Below are positions 59,790 to 64,000 of a stretch of 64,000 nt of DNA, in pieces. Source of the stretch: Phragmites australis (taxonomy: Eukaryota; Streptophyta; Magnoliopsida; Poales; Poaceae); the NCBI RefSeq assembly GCF_958298935.1, contig NC_084933.1, positions 11,887,001 through 11,951,000 on the forward strand. Reading direction: 5' to 3'. Each line of letters starts with the position of its first letter. The stretch's first letter is position 1. The notes below the pieces were generated by a model. The model worked only from the letters and a program-made list of their open reading frames with translations. It made no database searches and had not been told where the DNA came from. A program made the translations under genes and the position numbers.

Positions 59790-62700
59790 TCGTCGCTGCA
59801 GTGCGCGCCTCGCACCAAAGCTACGTGGCCTCCCTATCGCGCAGATGACAGAAGACTTGGTCGCACGCCATCTGGGGTTCTGCAGCCCTGGACAACCAGC
59901 GACTACCAATGCGATGCAAGAATACCGTAAGATGTACAAGGAACCCTGCCTCAGAAGGTCACTAAAGCCCTCAAGACAATTTGTCGACTCGAGGCGACTG
60001 TAGCTCCGATGGAGGTGGATGATGCATAGTAGCTGCCACCGGTTTTCTTCTATTTTCTCTGTTGTTCTCCGTGACCATATGGTAGTCTTCCCCATGTTTC
60101 AGTCTAGTAGCTCTCTTGTGGGTTTGTTGTCGGCTTTATTTCCCCCAGCTCGCTACTTCTACCTGACAAGTTTAGTAGCCTTGCTTGTTGTTTTACTTCC
60201 CCTAATTTGTTGTTCTTCAGTAGGAGGCCTCTCAGCATCTGTTGCAGTTCTAGGCTGTGGTAGTGCTATTCTGCCATTAGTTGGCTTTTATGTATGGCAA
60301 GGGAACACCCAAAAATCCTCATGTTTTTGTGATAGTTGTCAAAATGGGTTCCAAATGAATGATCAGTCAATTGCAATTTTTAGCTGGAATGTTAGAGGGC
60401 TAAATGAGGGTTCCAGGCGAGATACAGTGTGTGGCATGCTAGAGTCATCTCGCTGTGCAATAGCTTGCCTTCAAGAAATAAAGCTTCAGCATATTTCTTG
60501 TATGCAGCTTTTTCAGATTTTAGGAACTAGATTAGCAAACAACTTTCAACTGACGGCTGATGGTGTAAAAGGAGGGATCCTCCTCTTATGGGATGAGGCT
60601 TTAGTCGCCATAGTTAACCCAATAGTGAGGGTATATTGCTTATCTGCCTTAGTGACTTTGAGACAAAGAAATATTCCCTTCCTGCTATCAGTTGTGTATG
60701 GACCAACCTCTGATAATGAAAAGCATTCCTTCAAGATATAGCAAGCCTTAAACCCCCACATGAATCACCATGGCTGGTTTTGGGTGATTCCAATCTTATT
60801 TATGAGGCACGGGACACGAATAATGAAAACTTAAATATAGAAGATTAATGGAACAATTCTGGGTAATGCTGAACACCTGTGAACTAAAAGAAATAGCCCT
60901 ACAGAATAGAAGGTTTACATGGAGCAATGAGAGGGTATCCCCAACGTTAGTGAGACTAGATCGTTCCTTTTGCAACCAGGAATGGGATGTGCTTTTTTCC
61001 TCACACTTGCAGCAAGCATTCTCCTCCTCCATGTCTGATCATTGTCCTCTCCTCTTGGCTAGTGAAAATGGACCAAGGTGGCTGTCGTCCTTCCGCTTCG
61101 AAAGTTTCTGGCCAAAAATTCCAGGGTTCTTAGAAGTAGTGCAACCAGCTTGGGCGTCGCAACAACAACAGCACACAAATCCTATGAGAGTTGCGGCATG
61201 CCTCCGAGTGACTGCCAAGGAGTTAAGACAATGGAGCAAGGGCACCATCAGTGATACGAGCCTCCAGCTCAGCCTAGCTAATGAAGTCATTCTCAAACTA
61301 GATGCCGCGCAAGAGACGAGGGTATTGACAATGGATGAACAAATTTTGAGGAAAAATCTGAAACTTCAGGTACTAGGCCTATCTGAAGTGGAAAAGGCTA
61401 GGAAGAGGCAGGCTTCTAGAGTCTCATGGCTCAAGGCAGGTCATGCGAATACAAAAAAAATTCAGTTGTGTATAAATGGAAGACGGAGAAAAAATTTCAT
61501 GCAAGCCTTGCTTTTGGAACAAGGAATTGCATCTACACATGAAGACAAATCTGCAACCTTCTTACACCACTTTAAATGTCTTCTTGGCACTAAAGTGAGT
61601 AGATCACAGAACTTTCAACTGGGAAAGTTTGAACCAGCCATCATTAGGGACAAATGGGCTTGAAGCACCTTTTATGGAAGAGGAAGTATGGAGTGCCATC
61701 TTAGAAATGCCTGCTGAAAAGGCACCTGTGCTGGACGGCTTCACTAGAGCTTTCTATAGAGCATGTTGGCTAGTAATAAAATATGATGTGATGGCAGTGT
61801 TCCAGTGCATCTTCAATTGCTCGGCAAGTGCGTTCGCTGTCCTAAACACGGCCAAGATAGTCCTATTGCCGAAAGAGATGCACCTCAAACACCAAATCAT
61901 TTTAGGCCAATTAGCCTTATCTACTCCCTAGCCAAGCTCCTAGCTAAAGTCCTTGCCATTCGATTGTCAAAACATATAGAGCAGTTCATCTCCTGCTCGC
62001 AGAGCAGTTCATAAAGGGTAAGTGCATCCAAGACAATTTTATGCTTGTCCATGATCGTGCAAGGGGCTACCATCGCAGTCGGATGCCTATGCTCATGCTT
62101 AAATTAGATATAGCAAAAGCATTCGACTCTGTGTCCTGGGAATACTTGATGGAGCTACTTCAAAAAAGGGGCTTTGGATCAAGATGACGCGAATGGATCA
62201 CAATTGCCTTAGCCTCCTCTTCTTCCTCCGTGCTTCTTAATGGTGTTCCGGGTCAGTACTTCATGCATAAGCGTTGCTTGCGACAGGGAGACCCTTTTCT
62301 CCCTACCTGTTTATCCTAGCAATTGATCCGCTTCAACGCATCCTCAACATGGCTACGAAGGCTGGCCCCTTATTCTATTTGAGAGGCCGCTCTGTAACTA
62401 TCAGACTCTCCCTTTACACGGACAATAATGTTCTATTCTTAAACCCCGTGAAAAGTGAGTTAGCTGCAACGCTAGCCATCTTGCGGGCTTCACCAGGTTA
62501 TAGGTCAACCTCCAGAAAAGCTCTATTGCTGTGATAAGATGCCAGGACATAGACCTCAACGAGATCTTGGACCCCTTTCTAGGACAAATTGCAACCTTCT
62601 CGACGCATTACCTTGGACTACCTTTAATCCTGGGATGCCTTAAAATAGTTCATGTTCAGTCTATTTTAGATCAGGCTGGGTATAGACTTGATGGTTGGCA

Positions 62701-64000
62701 ACCAAAACTTCTTACTCTGGCCGGAAGGCAAACTCTAGTTAAGTCAGTTTTATCCTCCCTCCCTACTTACCGGCTTACTTCCCTGAAGCCGCCAAAACAA
62801 TTTTACCAAACTCTAGATAAATACCGGTGAAACTTCCTCTGGACTGGTATTGAAGAGGGCAGCCATGGATCATGCAAGGTTGCATGGAACAAGGTATGTA
62901 GGCCATTGGAAAATGGAGGGCTTGGGATCATCGTCTTAAAGAAATTTAGATGGGCTCTACGTCTACGATGGTTGTGGTTTGAGTGGTCAAAGCTCGATAG
63001 TCCTTGGATCAGCCTGCTAACTCCTTGCGACAAAGACGACAAAGTCTTGTTCCATTCCTACACTCAAATCACCATTGGTAATGGACAAAAAAGCAGCTTT
63101 CTGGGACTCCAGATGGCTAAATGGCGCATCACCAAGAGAACTTTTCCCTAGCCTACATGCGCTTCAAAGAGAAAGAATAGGACAGTAGCCAATGCATTGC
63201 ATGACAATAACTGAATTCGTGATGTACGTCATAACCTCACTATTGAATTAGTTGATGAGTTTGTCAAGCTTTGGGATAAAATCAGTGTGGTGCACCTTAC
63301 TGATCAGCAGGACACGATCTCATGGACTCTAACTTCGGATGGTGCATACACGGCAAAATCAGCCTACAAAGCACAATTCAAGGGTCTCCCAAAAATAGAG
63401 AACAAGTCCATCATATGGAAGGTTTGGGCTCCACCAAAATACAAGTTCTTTGCATAGCTCATGATCCAAGATAGCATCTAGACTGTTCAATGTGTGCAAT
63501 TGCGCCACTGTCAAAACCAATATTTCTACCCAATGTGCATCCGAAATCTAGAGACTACTCAACACCTCTTTATAGAGTGTCCGGCGATCATAAGCCTATG
63601 GAGCAAAATCTCATCGTGGTTGCACCTGTCATTTCTACATCTTGAAAATTGGATTGACACTACTACAGTACAATCATGGTGGATTGAGCGCGTCAGAACG
63701 TCATGGAGACTTAAGAAAGGAGTCAAAACTTTAATTATTTTGGTGCTATGGGAATGGTGGAAAGAGAGAAACCGTATGATCTTTCGGGAGACGAAAATGA
63801 CTCAAGATGTCATCCTACATCGAATGCAAGAAGAGGCCATGCTCTAGGGCATGGCGGGTGCAAAGGACCTTTCCGAGCTTCGCGAGAGTCGTGAAAATGT
63901 TCTAGATGTAAACACCTTGCTTTTCTTTTTGGCTTTGGTTTTTACCTCCTATCGGTTTTTATATCGATTCATCATGTAAACAGAACTTTGTTTTTTATAC
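59790..64000 (+). mobile_element. L1-type LINE, decayed, running off the window
   Basis: Order of parts: a short ORF1-like tail (about 59790-60003, RRCSARLAPKLRGLPIA), endonuclease, reverse transcriptase, a C-terminal zinc-finger region, then a T-rich 3' region to the window end. At least four frame changes and several stops break ORF2. No poly-A tail or target duplication is visible, so the 3' end probably lies beyond 64000. The 5' edge abuts the copia fragment. Confidence 0.82.
60019..63847 (+). pseudogene. LINE ORF2 (endonuclease/reverse transcriptase), multiply frameshifted
   Basis: Endonuclease: IAIFSWNVRGLNEGSRR, CLQEIKL, GGILLLWDEAL, VVYGPTSDNE, then after a frame change RRFTWSNERVSPTLVRLDR and SDHCPLLLA. 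Reverse transcriptase: FRPISLIYSLAKLLAKVLAI, FIKGKCIQDNF, LKLDIAKAFDSVSWEYL (motif A), CLRQGDPF (motif B) and LYTDNNVLF at the catalytic motif, where the family has a Tyr/Phe-Ala-Asp-Asp core. Distal: FRWALRLRWLWFEW, WTLTSDGAYTAKSAYK, and a zinc-knuckle-like TTQHLFIECPAI with one expected Cys replaced by Tyr (YPMC). The frames used are spread over all three + frames. In living elements this protein nicks DNA and copies RNA at the target; here it is dead. Confidence 0.82.

Overview
The window is nuclear DNA from a flowering plant, most likely a grass. Genes are sparse and spliced with GT..AG introns. The first coding exon of one gene is very GC-rich while later exons are not, as is common in grasses. 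The space between genes is filled by nested transposable elements of nearly every plant class. No prokaryotic operon, CRISPR array, rRNA or tRNA gene was seen.

Three host genes can be supported, all on the + strand. (1) TRM61, the catalytic subunit of the tRNA m1A58 methyltransferase: 3 coding exons between 4785 and 9446 with a 3.2 kb second intron that holds a hAT element. (2) A mitochondrial-type ribosomal protein bL27: coding exons 45672-46407 behind a non-coding first exon near 43890-43990. (3) SPT16, the large subunit of the FACT histone chaperone: a single coding exon at 53861-57022 behind a non-coding first exon ending at 49889 and a 3.9 kb leader intron.

Layout of the rest. 1-4.6 kb: an LTR-like dispersed repeat and a long-TIR element (3343-4076). 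9.9-10.7 kb: a degenerate repeat. 12.25-15.4 kb: a hairpin MITE split by a 2.86 kb solo LTR with a perfect 5-bp target duplication. 15.4-19.3 kb: a truncated, reverse-oriented LTR retroelement with its 5' LTR, an initiator-tRNA-type primer site and decayed internal ORFs. 21.78 to about 40.16 kb: one very large Helitron on the - strand with a Rep/helicase gene, an RPA1-like gene, a GC-rich 3' hairpin ending in CTAG, many internal duplications and an extra 144-residue ORF of unknown origin. 41.36-42.9 kb: a non-autonomous CACTA element. 51.37-52.9 kb: a composite inverted-repeat element inside the SPT16 leader intron. 58.8-59.8 kb: a Ty1/copia integrase fragment. 59.8-64 kb: a decayed L1-type LINE that runs to the window edge.

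The Helitron is the most notable system. Rep (HUH and two-tyrosine motifs), the PIF1-type helicase and RPA1 are encoded in the order known for autonomous plant Helitrons. Only a few lesions disable it: one nonsense codon and two frameshifts in Rep/Hel, and one nonsense codon in RPA. I read it as a recently inactivated autonomous element. I found no clearly unprecedented biological system. The Helitron's extra ORF and its repeat-laden flanks are the parts least explained by known families.
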